DNA of 64,000 nt, from assembly GCA_963828405.1 (NCBI GenBank), contig CAWHEG010000012.1:1-64000 (forward strand), read 5' to 3'. A model generated the notes under the pieces. The model searched no databases, was not told the DNA's origin, and saw only the letters and a program-made list of their open reading frames with translations. This document shows, one piece after another, positions 9,064 through 16,980 of this stretch. Positions within the stretch are counted from its first letter, which is position 1. Each line of letters starts with the position of its first letter. Both the position numbers and the translations under genes were made by a program. The DNA is from JANMJD01 sp963828405 (lineage in GTDB: Bacteria; Actinomycetota; Acidimicrobiia; Acidimicrobiales; Ilumatobacteraceae).

Positions 9064-9780
9064 ATGGCCGACGACGATGACATCGATCTTGCCGCGCTGA
9101 GTGACGAGGACCTCGTCGAGCAGATGCACAACGACCTCTACGACGGCATGGCCGACGAGATCGTCGAGGGCACCCTGATCCTGCTCGACCGCGGCTGGTC
9201 GCCCGATCGGACCTTGAACGAGGCCCTCGTCGAGGGCATGCGCATCGTCGGGATCGACTTCCGCGACGGCATCCTGTTCGTCCCCGAGGTGCTGCTCGCC
9301 GCCAACTCGATGAAGGCCGGGATGGAGATCCTGCGGCCGCTGCTCGCCGAGACCGGCGCCGAGCCGATCGGCAAGGTCGTCATCGGCACCGTCAAGGGTG
9401 ACATCCACGACATCGGCAAGAACCTCGTGGCAATGATGCTCGAGGGCGCCGGGTTCGAGGTCATCGATCTCGGCATCAACACCGACGCCGAGAAGTTCCT
9501 CGCCGCGCTGGCCCTCCACCAGCCCGACATCCTCGGGATGTCAGCCCTGCTCACGACCACCATGCCGTACATGAAGGTGGTGATCGAGACGCTCAAGGAG
9601 CAGGGTCTGCGCGACAAGTACATCGTCATGGTCGGCGGCGCTCCGCTCAACGAGGAGTTCGCCATGGCCGTCGGTGCCGATGCCTATTGCCGCGATGCCG
9701 CCGTCGCCGCCGAATCGGCCAAGGCGCTCGTCGCCGCCAAGCGGCACCCCGTCGAGCCGCCCGGACCGGGCGCACGCTGA
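9064..9780 (+). CDS. Methyl-accepting corrinoid (B12-binding) protein, MttC/MtbC type
   Basis: A 238-residue methyl carrier. The N-terminal helical cap (about residues 8-95) is followed by a Rossmann-like B12 domain with the base-off motif DIHDIG (113-118). His115 is the lower axial cobalt ligand, and GGAPLN (191-196) lies at the nucleotide-loop site. The protein accepts a methyl group from the MttB-family enzyme and passes it to the folate methyltransferase. The ATG at 9064 is chosen because upstream in-frame sequence runs into the divergent gene; a weak GGGG precedes it. It heads the row carrier, DUF1638, PF13769, MeTr, activase, MttB. Confidence 0.93.
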   Translation: MADDDDIDLAALSDEDLVEQMHNDLYDGMADEIVEGTLILLDRGWSPDRTLNEALVEGMRIVGIDFRDGILFVPEVLLAANSMKAGMEILRPLLAETGAEPIGKVVIGTVKGDIHDIGKNLVAMMLEGAGFEVIDLGINTDAEKFLAALALHQPDILGMSALLTTTMPYMKVVIETLKEQGLRDKYIVMVGGAPLNEEFAMAVGADAYCRDAAVAAESAKALVAAKRHPVEPPGPGAR

Positions 9781-9791
9781 TCGCCGCTCCG

Positions 9792-10400
9792 ATGCCACCG
9801 CTGGTGCTCGCCTGTGGCGCCCTCGCCCAGGAACTCCGCGTCGTGCTCGCCGACCAGTTGACCGACGGCGCCGTCGAGATCGACTACCTCCCGGCCAACC
9901 TGCACAACCGGCCCGAGAAGATCGTGCCGTCGCTGCGGCCCAGGCTGCGGGCCGCAGTCGACGACGGCCGGCATGTCTTCGTCGCCTACGCCGACTGCGG
10001 GACCGGGGGCATGCTCGACGCCCTGCTCGAGGAGTTCCCCGGGGTCGGGCGGCTGCCCGGCGCCCACTGCTACGAGGTGTTCGCCGGTGCGCGACGGTTC
10101 GCCGAGCTGCACGACGACGAGCCGGGCACCTTCTACCTGACGGACTTCCTCGCCAAGCACTTCGAGGCCCTGGTCTGGGAGGGCCTCGGCCTCGACCGCC
10201 ACCCGCAGTTGCGGCCGATGTACTTCGGCAACTACTCGCGCATCGTCCTGCTCGCCCAGCGCCCGTCGGCCGTCGTCGTCTCCGCCGCGCGGGCCGCGGC
10301 CGAGCGGCTGGAGCTCGCCTTCGAGCACCACGAGACCGGCCTCACTCCATTCCGACAGGCGATCGGCATCCCCGTCGGTGTCACGCGAAAGGCCGCCTGA
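9792..10400 (+). CDS. DUF1638 protein
   Basis: A 202-residue protein of the DUF1638 family, recognised by LPANLHNRPEKI, the AYADCGTGG core and GAHCYEVFAGARRF. The conserved cysteines (in ADCGTGG and GAHCYE) and histidines suggest a metal or thiol site, but no reaction is established to my knowledge. Family members recur next to MttB, corrinoid-protein and ASKHA genes, so a role in the same methyl-transfer chemistry is likely: corrinoid loading, repair or an accessory step. The ATG at 9792 follows the carrier gene by 11 bases, and the stop overlaps the start of the next gene. Confidence 0.85.
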   Translation: MPPLVLACGALAQELRVVLADQLTDGAVEIDYLPANLHNRPEKIVPSLRPRLRAAVDDGRHVFVAYADCGTGGMLDALLEEFPGVGRLPGAHCYEVFAGARRFAELHDDEPGTFYLTDFLAKHFEALVWEGLGLDRHPQLRPMYFGNYSRIVLLAQRPSAVVVSAARAAAERLELAFEHHETGLTPFRQAIGIPVGVTRKAA

Positions 10401-10732
10401 TGGCCCGCAAGGCATCCGAGGTGGTCGTGATCCTGTGGCGGGACATCCCCGCCCAGGTCAACGGCAAGGCCGGCGGCGAGCGCCACCAGGTGCTGCTCCC
10501 CCACCGGTTCCAGAAGGCGATCGACCGCGCGGCGATGGTCGCCGAGAAGAAGACGGCCCAGGAGTACGTCGGCGAGTGGCGCCGCTCCTCGTATCCCCTC
10601 GTCGGGGATCTCGTCGCCACGATCGACGAGATCGCCCAACGGCTGGAGGACGAGTTCTCCAACGAGCGCCTGATGACGCTGGTCGACAATGGCGGCTGGG
10701 ACCCGGCCGCGCCCGGCGACACGACCCACTGA
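10400..10732 (+). CDS. Small PF13769 'virulence factor' family protein
   Basis: A 110-residue soluble protein beginning MARKASEVVVILWRDIPAQV and containing RHQVLLPHRFQKAIDRAA. This matches a family whose database name, virulence factor, is misleading, because it keeps turning up inside B12-dependent demethylation clusters. No catalytic motif is obvious; it is rich in basic and acidic helices. The ATG overlaps the stop of the DUF1638 gene (ATGA-type coupling), so the two are probably made in fixed ratio. The function is unknown. Confidence 0.75.
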   Translation: MARKASEVVVILWRDIPAQVNGKAGGERHQVLLPHRFQKAIDRAAMVAEKKTAQEYVGEWRRSSYPLVGDLVATIDEIAQRLEDEFSNERLMTLVDNGGWDPAAPGDTTH

Positions 10733-10749
10733 ACTCGAACGGAAGAACG

Positions 10750-11655
10750 ATGACCGACACCATCCTCAGCTCCCCCACCCGCGAGGTGGTCATCGGTTTC
10801 GACCGCCCGTTCGTGATGATCGGCGAGCGGATCAACCCGACCGGGCGCAAGCTGCTCGCCGAGGAGATGAAGAACGGCGACTTCAGCCGGGTCGAGGCCG
10901 ACGCCATCGCCCAGGTGGCCGCCGGCGCCCACATGCTCGACGTCAACGCCGGCATCCCGCTGGCCGACGAGCCGGCGATGCTCGCCCGGGCCGTGCGCCT
11001 GGTGCAGTCGGTCACCGACGTGCCGCTGTCGATCGACTCCTCGATCATCGAGGCCCTCGAGGCCGGGCTGTCGGTCTACCAGGGCAAGGCGCTGGTCAAC
11101 TCGGTGACCGGCGAGGACGAGGTGATGGAACGGGTGCTCCCGCTCGTCGCCAAGTACGGCGCCGCCGTCGTCGCCATCTCCAACGACGAGACGGGGATCT
11201 CGATCGACCCGAACGTGCGCTTCGAGGTGGCCAAGCGGATCGTCGAGCGGGCCGCCGATCACGGCATCCCCCGCTGCGACGTCGTCGTCGACCCGCTCGT
11301 GATGCCGATCGGGGCGATGGGCACCGCCGGCCAGCAGGTGTTCCAACTCGTCCGGCGCCTGCGCGACGAGCTCGGCGTGAACACCACGTGCGGGGCCTCG
11401 AACGTGGCCTTCGGGCTGCCCGACCGCAACATCATCGCCGGCACGTTCCTGGCGATGGCCATCGGCGCCGGGATGACCTCGGCGATCACCAACCCGCTGC
11501 ACACCGAGGTGCTCCACGCCGTCCAGGCAGCCGACGTGCTCGCCGGCAACGACAAGGACTGCATGAACTGGATCAGGGCCCACCGCGACCCGTCGATCAG
11601 CCACGACCGGGATCGCCGGGGAGGCCGGCGGGCGAGCAAGAGGGCCGAAGGCTGA
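10750..11655 (+). CDS. Methyl-corrinoid:tetrahydrofolate methyltransferase (MeTr, pterin-binding)
   Basis: A 301-residue TIM-barrel protein of the pterin-binding family, related to AcsE and the folate domain of methionine synthase. Hallmarks are MIGERINPTGRKLL near the N-terminus, HMLDVNAGIPLADE, PLSIDSS, NSVTGED and GVNTTCGASNVAFGLP. It moves the methyl group from the corrinoid carrier to tetrahydrofolate. GGAAG lies upstream of the ATG at 10750. The 3' end overlaps the start of the activase gene, and the charged tail (DRDRRGGRRASKRAEG) looks disordered. Confidence 0.92.
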   Translation: MTDTILSSPTREVVIGFDRPFVMIGERINPTGRKLLAEEMKNGDFSRVEADAIAQVAAGAHMLDVNAGIPLADEPAMLARAVRLVQSVTDVPLSIDSSIIEALEAGLSVYQGKALVNSVTGEDEVMERVLPLVAKYGAAVVAISNDETGISIDPNVRFEVAKRIVERAADHGIPRCDVVVDPLVMPIGAMGTAGQQVFQLVRRLRDELGVNTTCGASNVAFGLPDRNIIAGTFLAMAIGAGMTSAITNPLHTEVLHAVQAADVLAGNDKDCMNWIRAHRDPSISHDRDRRGGRRASKRAEG

Positions 11656-13738
11656 GCACCGCCCAGATCGTCTTCGTCCCCGCGGGCCAGCGCGGCGAGG
11701 TAGCGCTGGGGACGACCGTGCTCGACGCGGCCCGGCGCCTCGGCGTCGACCTCGACTCGGTCTGCGGTGGTCGGGGGATCTGCGGCCGCTGCCAGGTCGT
11801 CCCGACGTTCGGATCGTTCGCCAAGCACGGGATCACCTCCTCGGCCGACCACCTCTCGGTCCCGGGACCGTCGGAGACCACCGAGTACCAGCCACGACGC
11901 AAGCTCCTCGAGGGCGCCCGCCTCGGTTGCGCGGCGACGATCTGCGGCGATCTGGTGATCGACGTCCCGCCGGCCAGCCAGGTCCACCGGCCGGTGGTGC
12001 GCAAGACCGTCAACCTCGACGGGCTGGTCGTCGATCCGACCGTGCGCCTGCACTACGTCGAGCTGGCGACCACCGAGCTGGGCGAGGAGCGCAGCGACCT
12101 GCGCCTGCTCACCGATGCGCTGCGCGACGAGTGGGCGCTGGACGTCGGGGGGATCTCGCCCGCCGCGCTCATCGCCCTGCAGCCGGCGCTGGCCGCCGGC
12201 AAGCGCGCCGTGACCGTCGGCGTCCACGGCGGCCGGCGGATCACGGCGATCTGGCCGGGTTTCGTCGACGCGGCCTACGGCGTCGCCGTCGACGTCGGCT
12301 CGACGACCGTCGCCGGGCACCTGTGCGAGGTGACCAGCGGCGAGGTCGTCGCCTCGGCCGGGCGGATGAACCCGCAGATCCGCTTCGGCGAGGACCTGAT
12401 GAGCCGCGTCTCGTACGTGATGATGCACCCGGGCGGTGAGCACGAGCTCACCGCAGCCATCCGCGAGGCGCTCGACGAGCTCGTCGGCCAGCTCGTCGAG
12501 CAGGCGGGCGTCACCCGCGACGATGTCGTCGACCTGGTCTTCGTCGGCAACCCGATCATGCACCACCTGGTGCTCGGCATCGATCCCACACCGCTCGGCG
12601 TGGCCCCGTTCGCCCTGGCCACCGATCTGCCGGTCGACGGGATGGCCGCCGACATCGGCATCGACGCCCGCTTCGCCACGATGCATGCCCTGCCCTGCAT
12701 CGCCGGCCACGTCGGCGCCGACACGGCCGGGGCGATCCTCGCCGAGCGGCCGTACGAGGCCGACCACCATGTGCTGCTCATCGACGTCGGGACGAACGCC
12801 GAGATCGTGCTCGGCGACCGCAGCGGGCTGCTGGCCGCGTCGTCACCGACCGGCCCGGCCTTCGAGGGCGCCCAGATCTCGTGCGGTCAGCGGGCGACGG
12901 CCGGGGCGATCGAGCGCGTGCGCATCGACCGCACCACCCTCGAACCGCGCGTTCCGGGTGATCGGCAGCGAACTGTGGAGCGACGAGCCCGGCTTCGCCG
13001 CGGCAACGGCCAGGACCGGCGTGACCGGCGTGTGCGGCTCGGGGATCATCGAGGTGGTGGCCGAGATGTTCCTCTCGGGGATCATCGAGCACGACGGCAC
13101 CATCTCGGGATCGACCGGCGTCGACGCCGCGTGGTCGGCGACGGGCGCACGTTCTCCTACGTGCTCCACGGCGACCCCGACGGGCCGGCCGACGGGCAGC
13201 TGCGCATCTCCCAGAACGACGTACGGGCGATCCAGCTGGCCAAGGGCGCGCTGTACGCCGGCTGCCGCCTGCTGATGGAGCACGCCGGGATCGAGACGGT
13301 CGACGAGGTGCTCCTCGCCGGAGCCTTCGGCAGTCACATCGATCCGGTGTTCGCCCTCGTGCTCGGCCTGGTGCCCGACTGCGATCCGGCCCGGGTCCGC
13401 TCCGTGGGCAACTCGGCGGGATCGGGTGCGGCCCGTGCCCTGCTCAGTGCCGCGGCGCGGGCCGAGATCGCCCGGGTGGCCCGCCAGGTCACCAAGATCG
13501 AGACGGCGATCGAGCCCCGCTTCCAGGAGCACTTCGTCGGGGCGATGGGGATCCCCCACGCCACCGACCCGTATCCGCAGCTCGCCGCCGTCGTGCAGCT
13601 TCCCGCCCGCGCGCGCCGCGACGCGCGACCGCCCCAACCGTCCCCGAAGGAGATTGCGGCGAGCGAAGCGAATGCCGAACCGAGCGAGCGAGCGACGATC
13701 GAGCGAGCGAATGGCGCGAGCCGGCACCCGCAGAATGA
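11652..13738 (+). CDS. ASKHA-type corrinoid activation protein with 2Fe-2S domain (RACo/RamA-like), frameshifted
   Basis: ATP-dependent reductive activator that returns inactive Co(II) corrinoid to Co(I). The N-terminal ferredoxin domain has cysteines spaced C-X5-C-X2-C, then a distant fourth (C38, C44, C47, C93, counted from the first codon). Then come the RACo-type linker and the ASKHA ATPase with DVGSTTVAGHLC, FVGNPIMHHL and LIDVGTNAEIVLGD. The reading shifts near 12945-12955 and back near 13128-13138, and probably again near 13640. A TGA at 13736 in the third frame would overlap the mttB ATG. No ATG, GTG or TTG fits the 5' end; CTG at 11652, overlapping the MeTr stop, is the best choice, or a base is wrong. 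Identification is secure, boundaries are not. Confidence 0.85.
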
Positions 13739-13762
13739 GCGAAGCGAATGCCGACCGACCGA
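13655..13762 (+). repeat. Purine-rich GAGCGA repeat at the activase/mttB boundary
   Basis: About 100 bp dense in GAGCGA and GCGAGC units. The segment GAGCGAAGCGAATGCCGA occurs twice (starting about 13661 and 13738). It covers the probable end of the activase gene and the start of mttB, and all three frames are poor protein sequence. It may be an intergenic repeat that has been inserted or expanded at the gene junction. Confidence 0.6.
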
Positions 13763-15353
13763 GCGCCAGCGAATCGGGCGGCGATCGGCCCGGGCGGCCC
13801 CGAGCAGGAGGGTCGAACCACCCGCCGGAGTGGCGGCGGGCCGGCCGCCAGGCCCTGCGCGCCTCGCACCAGGTCGCCGCCGTTCCGTACCTCACCCGTA
13901 CCATGCCCCCGTTCGAGGTGCTCGGCGACGAGCAGCTGGCCGTCCTCGAGCACAACGCCGACACGATCCTGCAGGAGGTCGGCATCTGGATCCGCGACTA
14001 CCCGTCGGCGATCAAGCGGTTCGTCGACGCCGGCGCCACCGCCGACGGCGAGATGGTGCGGTTCCCCCGGGGCTGTGCCGCTCGATCGTGCAGGCCTCGG
14101 CCCCGGCGATCTACACCCAGCACGGCCGCAACCCGGCGCGCAACGTGCAGATCGGCGGCAAGGCCACGGTCTTCGCCCCGAACTACGGGTCGCCGTTCGT
14201 CCAGGACCTCGACGGCGGGCGGCGGTACGCGACGCTGACCGACTTCCAGAACTTCGTCAAGCTCGCCTACATGTCGCCGTACCTGCACCACTCCGGCGGC
14301 ACGGTGTGCGAGCCGGTGGACGTCCCGGTCAACAAGCGCCACCTCGACATGGTCTATGCGCACATCCGCTACAGCGACAAGCCGTTCATGGGCTCCGTCA
14401 CCGCCGGCAGCCGGGCACAGGACTCCGTCGACCTGGCCCGCATCGCCTTCGGCGACCGCTGGCTCGACGAGTCGGGCACTCCGCGCACGGTGATGACCAG
14501 CCTGATCAACGCCTCGTCGCCACTCGTCTGGGACGCCACGATGCTCGCCGCAGCGGAGGTCTACGCCACGAACAACCAGGCCTGCCTGTTCACCCCGTTC
14601 ATCCTCGCCGGAGCGATGGCCCCCGTCACCGTGGCCGGCGTGGCCGCCCAGACCCTGGCCGAGGCGCTCGTCGGGATGACCTTCGCCCAGCTGGTCAGGC
14701 CGGGCGCTCCGGTGATCATGGGCTCGTTCGCCTCGTCGATGTCGATGCAGACCGGCGCCCCGACGTTCGGCACCCCCGAGCCCGCCCTCGTCCTCTACAC
14801 GGTGGCGTCGCTGGCCCGGCGGCTCGGCGTGCCGTTCCGCTCGGGCGGCGGGCTGTGCGCCTCGAAGGCCACCGACGCCCAGGCCGCCTACGAGTCGGCG
14901 GGGACGATGCAGCCGACGATGCTCGGCGGGGTCAACTTCGTACTCCACGCCGCCGGCTGGCTGGAGGGCGGGCTGTCCGTCGGTTACGAGAAGTTCATCC
15001 TCGACTGCGACCAGCTCGGCATGTGGCACTCGTTCGTCAACGGCGTCGACATGTCCGAGAACGGCCAGGCACTGACCGCGATCCTCGCCAACCCGGCCGG
15101 CCAGCACTTCCTGGGCAACGCCCACACGCTGGCCAACTTCGAGAACGCCTTCTACCGCTCCAACACGGCCGACAACTCGAGCTACGAGCAATGGGTCGAG
15201 GAGGGCTCGCTCGACGCCACGCAGCGGGCCAACAAGATCTACAAGACGACCATCGCCGAGTACGAGGCGCCGCCGCTGGACGAGGCGATCGACGCCGAAC
15301 TGCTCGACTTCGTCGCCCGCCGAAAGGCCGAGATGCCCGACGAGATCGGCTGA
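13735..15353 (+). CDS. MttB-family trimethylamine/glycine-betaine methyltransferase homolog (no pyrrolysine), frameshifted
   Basis: Corrinoid methyltransferase of about 539 residues. The N-terminal part (LRASHQVAAVPYLTRTMPPFEVL, then VLEHNADTILQEVGIWIRDY) and the long TIM-barrel part are in different frames. One C is probably missing after 14073 (VRFPRG / LCRSIVQ). The barrel shows NPARNVQIGG, PYLHHSGGTVCEPVD, KPFMGSVT and RSGGGLCASKATDAQAAYES. Only one stop codon, a terminal TGA, is present from 14074 to 15353, so it lacks the in-frame amber codon of trimethylamine MttB. It therefore belongs with the non-pyrrolysine branch that includes glycine-betaine methyltransferase. The substrate is not readable from the sequence; a quaternary amine such as betaine or proline betaine is the likely class. 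Confidence 0.88.
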
Positions 15354-15364
15354 GGCCGACGACG

Positions 15365-16120
15365 ATGTCGGGCGTGCAATCGGTCGAGCGTGCGTTCGCG
15401 GTGCTGCGCGCCACGGCGACCGGGCCGAGTGGGATCTCCGACATCGCCCGCCGCCTCGACCTGCCGACCTCGACCGTGGCCCGGATGCTGGCCACGCTCG
15501 AGGAGATCGGCGCGGTCGAACGGGTTGGTGACGGCTTCGACTACCGCGTCGGCCACGTCATCCTCGAACTCGCCGCCGGGGCGAACGGCAGCACCAACCT
15601 CGTCGCCGTGGCCAAGGTCTTCCTCCTCGAACTCGTCGAGCAGGTCGGCGAAACAGCCGGACTGTCGGTGCTCGACAACGGCCAGGTGCACTATCTCGAT
15701 CATGTGGCCAGCGACAACGCCATCCAGATCCGCGACTGGACCGGCACGCATCTCGCTCCCCACGTCACCTCCTCGGGCCTGGTCATGCTCGCCCACCTGC
15801 CGCCCGAGGAGCTGGAAATCCTGCTCAAGCGGCCCCTGGAGCGGTTCACCGAGCTCACCGTCACCCGCCCGAACGACGTCCGCCAGCGCCTGGCCGAGAT
15901 CCGCCGGGTCGGCCTGTGCTGGACGATCGAGGAGCTGGAGGCGGGGATCGCCTCGGTGGCCGCCCCGGTGCGCGGCGCCGACGGGACCGTGGTGGCCGCC
16001 CTCCACATCCACGGCCCGAGCTACCGCTTCCCCGGCACGCAGCGAGCCGCGTTCGAGCGGGCCGTGCTCTCGGTCACCGACCGCCTGAGTGCCCGGCTCC
16101 ACCAGGAGAAAACAACCTGA
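15365..16120 (+). CDS. IclR-family transcriptional regulator
   Basis: A 251-residue DNA-binding regulator. The N-terminal winged helix-turn-helix (residues about 5-60, with GISDIARRLDLPTSTVARML) is followed by the IclR effector-binding domain (about 75-248, including TSSGLVMLAHLP and GASVAAPV-like SVAAPVRGADGTV). Such proteins sense small catabolic substrates. It lies 11 bases after the mttB stop and is probably cotranscribed with the methyl-transfer genes. It is the best candidate for binding the two 11-13-11 inverted repeats in this locus. Confidence 0.92.
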   Translation: MSGVQSVERAFAVLRATATGPSGISDIARRLDLPTSTVARMLATLEEIGAVERVGDGFDYRVGHVILELAAGANGSTNLVAVAKVFLLELVEQVGETAGLSVLDNGQVHYLDHVASDNAIQIRDWTGTHLAPHVTSSGLVMLAHLPPEELEILLKRPLERFTELTVTRPNDVRQRLAEIRRVGLCWTIEELEAGIASVAAPVRGADGTVVAALHIHGPSYRFPGTQRAAFERAVLSVTDRLSARLHQEKTT

Positions 16121-16126
16121 TCATCT

Positions 16127-16157
16127 TCGTACCATGGTGGTCCCTACCATGGTACGA
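16127..16157. promoter_or_regulatory. Toxin-antitoxin operator, 12-bp inverted repeat
   Basis: TCGTACCATGGT (16127-16138) and ACCATGGTACGA (16146-16157) are perfect reverse complements with a 7-base spacer. Each half is itself built round the palindrome ACCATGGT. The repeat ends 7 bases before the antitoxin ATG. Ribbon-helix-helix antitoxins typically bind such paired palindromes to repress their own operon. Confidence 0.8.
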
Positions 16158-16164
16158 TCATGGC

Positions 16165-16422
16165 ATGGGTGTCGAGAAGATGAGCGTCTCGTTCGATCTG
16201 CAGCTCGGGGCGGCGATCCGCGAGGCGGCGGCAGCCGACGACGAGAGCATCTCCGCGTGGCTCGCCGATGCCGCCCGTAGCCGCCTCCGCCAACTCGCGC
16301 TCGCGCGGGAGTTGGCCGAGTTCCAGGCCGAGTTCGGCGCGTTCACCGATGAGGAGCGGGCACAGGCCGACGCGGTGTTCGATGGCGCGCAGCGACTCCA
16401 TCGCGACCGGGGAGCGGCCTGA
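16165..16422 (+). CDS. Ribbon-helix-helix type antitoxin
   Basis: An 85-residue protein with the CopG/VapB-like pattern MSVSFDLQLGAAIREAAAADDESISAWLADAARSRL: one beta strand then two helices, the ribbon-helix-helix DNA-binding fold. The rest is an acidic helical tail (FQAEFGAFTDEERAQAD) that would wrap the toxin. The ATG at 16165 is the first in frame; there is no clear ribosome binding site, so the mRNA may be nearly leaderless. It is followed after one base by the PIN toxin. The operator upstream fits autoregulation. Confidence 0.8.
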   Translation: MGVEKMSVSFDLQLGAAIREAAAADDESISAWLADAARSRLRQLALARELAEFQAEFGAFTDEERAQADAVFDGAQRLHRDRGAA

Positions 16423-16423
16423 C

Positions 16424-16804
16424 GTGGCCCTGGTGCTCGACACCGGCGGACTGATCGCCTACCAGCGCGCCGACCGCATGACGGCGCTGTTGATCGACGC
16501 CGCGACGCGTCGGGGCCAACCCATCGTCACGTCGTCGGGCTGCGTCGCCCAGGCCTGGCGCCAGGGTGGTCCCCGCCACGCCCGCCTTGCCCGGCTGCTC
16601 CGCGGAGTCGTCGAACACGGGATCACCGCCGACATCTCCAGGTCGCTCGGAGGCCTCTGCGGCAGGTCGGGTACGGCCGATGTCGTCGACGCCCACGTTG
16701 CCAGCATCACCGGCGACGGTGACGTCGTGGCGACGAGCGACGACGGCGATCTGAGGTTGCTGTTCACGACGATCGGTCGTCGGGCCGAGATCGTCCACTG
16801 CTGA
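16424..16804 (+). CDS. PIN-domain (VapC-like) toxin
   Basis: A 126-residue putative ribonuclease. Acidic PIN-site positions are visible as LDTGG (Asp6), GTADVVDAHVA and TSDDGDLRLL. The usual glutamate of the second motif is not obvious (TSSGCVAQAWRQGGPRHARLARLL), a variant seen in one PIN subfamily, so activity is likely but not certain. The GTG at 16424 has GGAG 9 bases upstream and starts just after the antitoxin stop. The pair sits between the IclR gene and the flavoprotein gene, so it looks inserted into an older catabolic locus. Confidence 0.78.
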   Translation: MALVLDTGGLIAYQRADRMTALLIDAATRRGQPIVTSSGCVAQAWRQGGPRHARLARLLRGVVEHGITADISRSLGGLCGRSGTADVVDAHVASITGDGDVVATSDDGDLRLLFTTIGRRAEIVHC

Positions 16805-16850
16805 GCGGTGACGACCCCCGTTCCCGTCGAGCGGAACCGGCCACTTGCGT

Positions 16851-16885
16851 TTCCCACGATGTGGGACCAATCTACATCGTGGGAA
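16851..16885. promoter_or_regulatory. Candidate operator, perfect 11-13-11 inverted repeat
   Basis: TTCCCACGATG (16851-16861) and CATCGTGGGAA (16875-16885) are perfect reverse complements separated by 13 bases. GTGGGA at 16861-16866 adds a closer partial copy. It lies about 95 bases before the flavoprotein gene. The right half is identical to 9030-9040, and the spacing is the same as at 9006-9040. Confidence 0.7.
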
Positions 16886-16980
16886 AAGCGGGCCGGTCGA
16901 TGCTGCTAACGTCGCGACGTTCGTCGAACGTTCACCACCGTGCCCTCCACCGGCTGCACTGAAACCTCAAGGAGCTCATC

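Noticed and set aside
10400..10732. Virulence function for the PF13769 protein
   Set aside because: The name comes from the database family label; all neighbours are metabolic, and nothing in the protein suggests a toxin or effector.
10689..15353. A 1554-residue open frame running from the PF13769 gene through the activase to the end of mttB
   Set aside because: Its first third is an out-of-frame reading of the folate methyltransferase, and only parts match the activase and mttB. It is open because high GC makes stops rare and indels shift the real genes into it.
13735..15353. Pyrrolysine-containing MttB
   Set aside because: No in-frame TAG occurs in the readable barrel sequence, and no pylT, pylS or pylBCD genes are visible.
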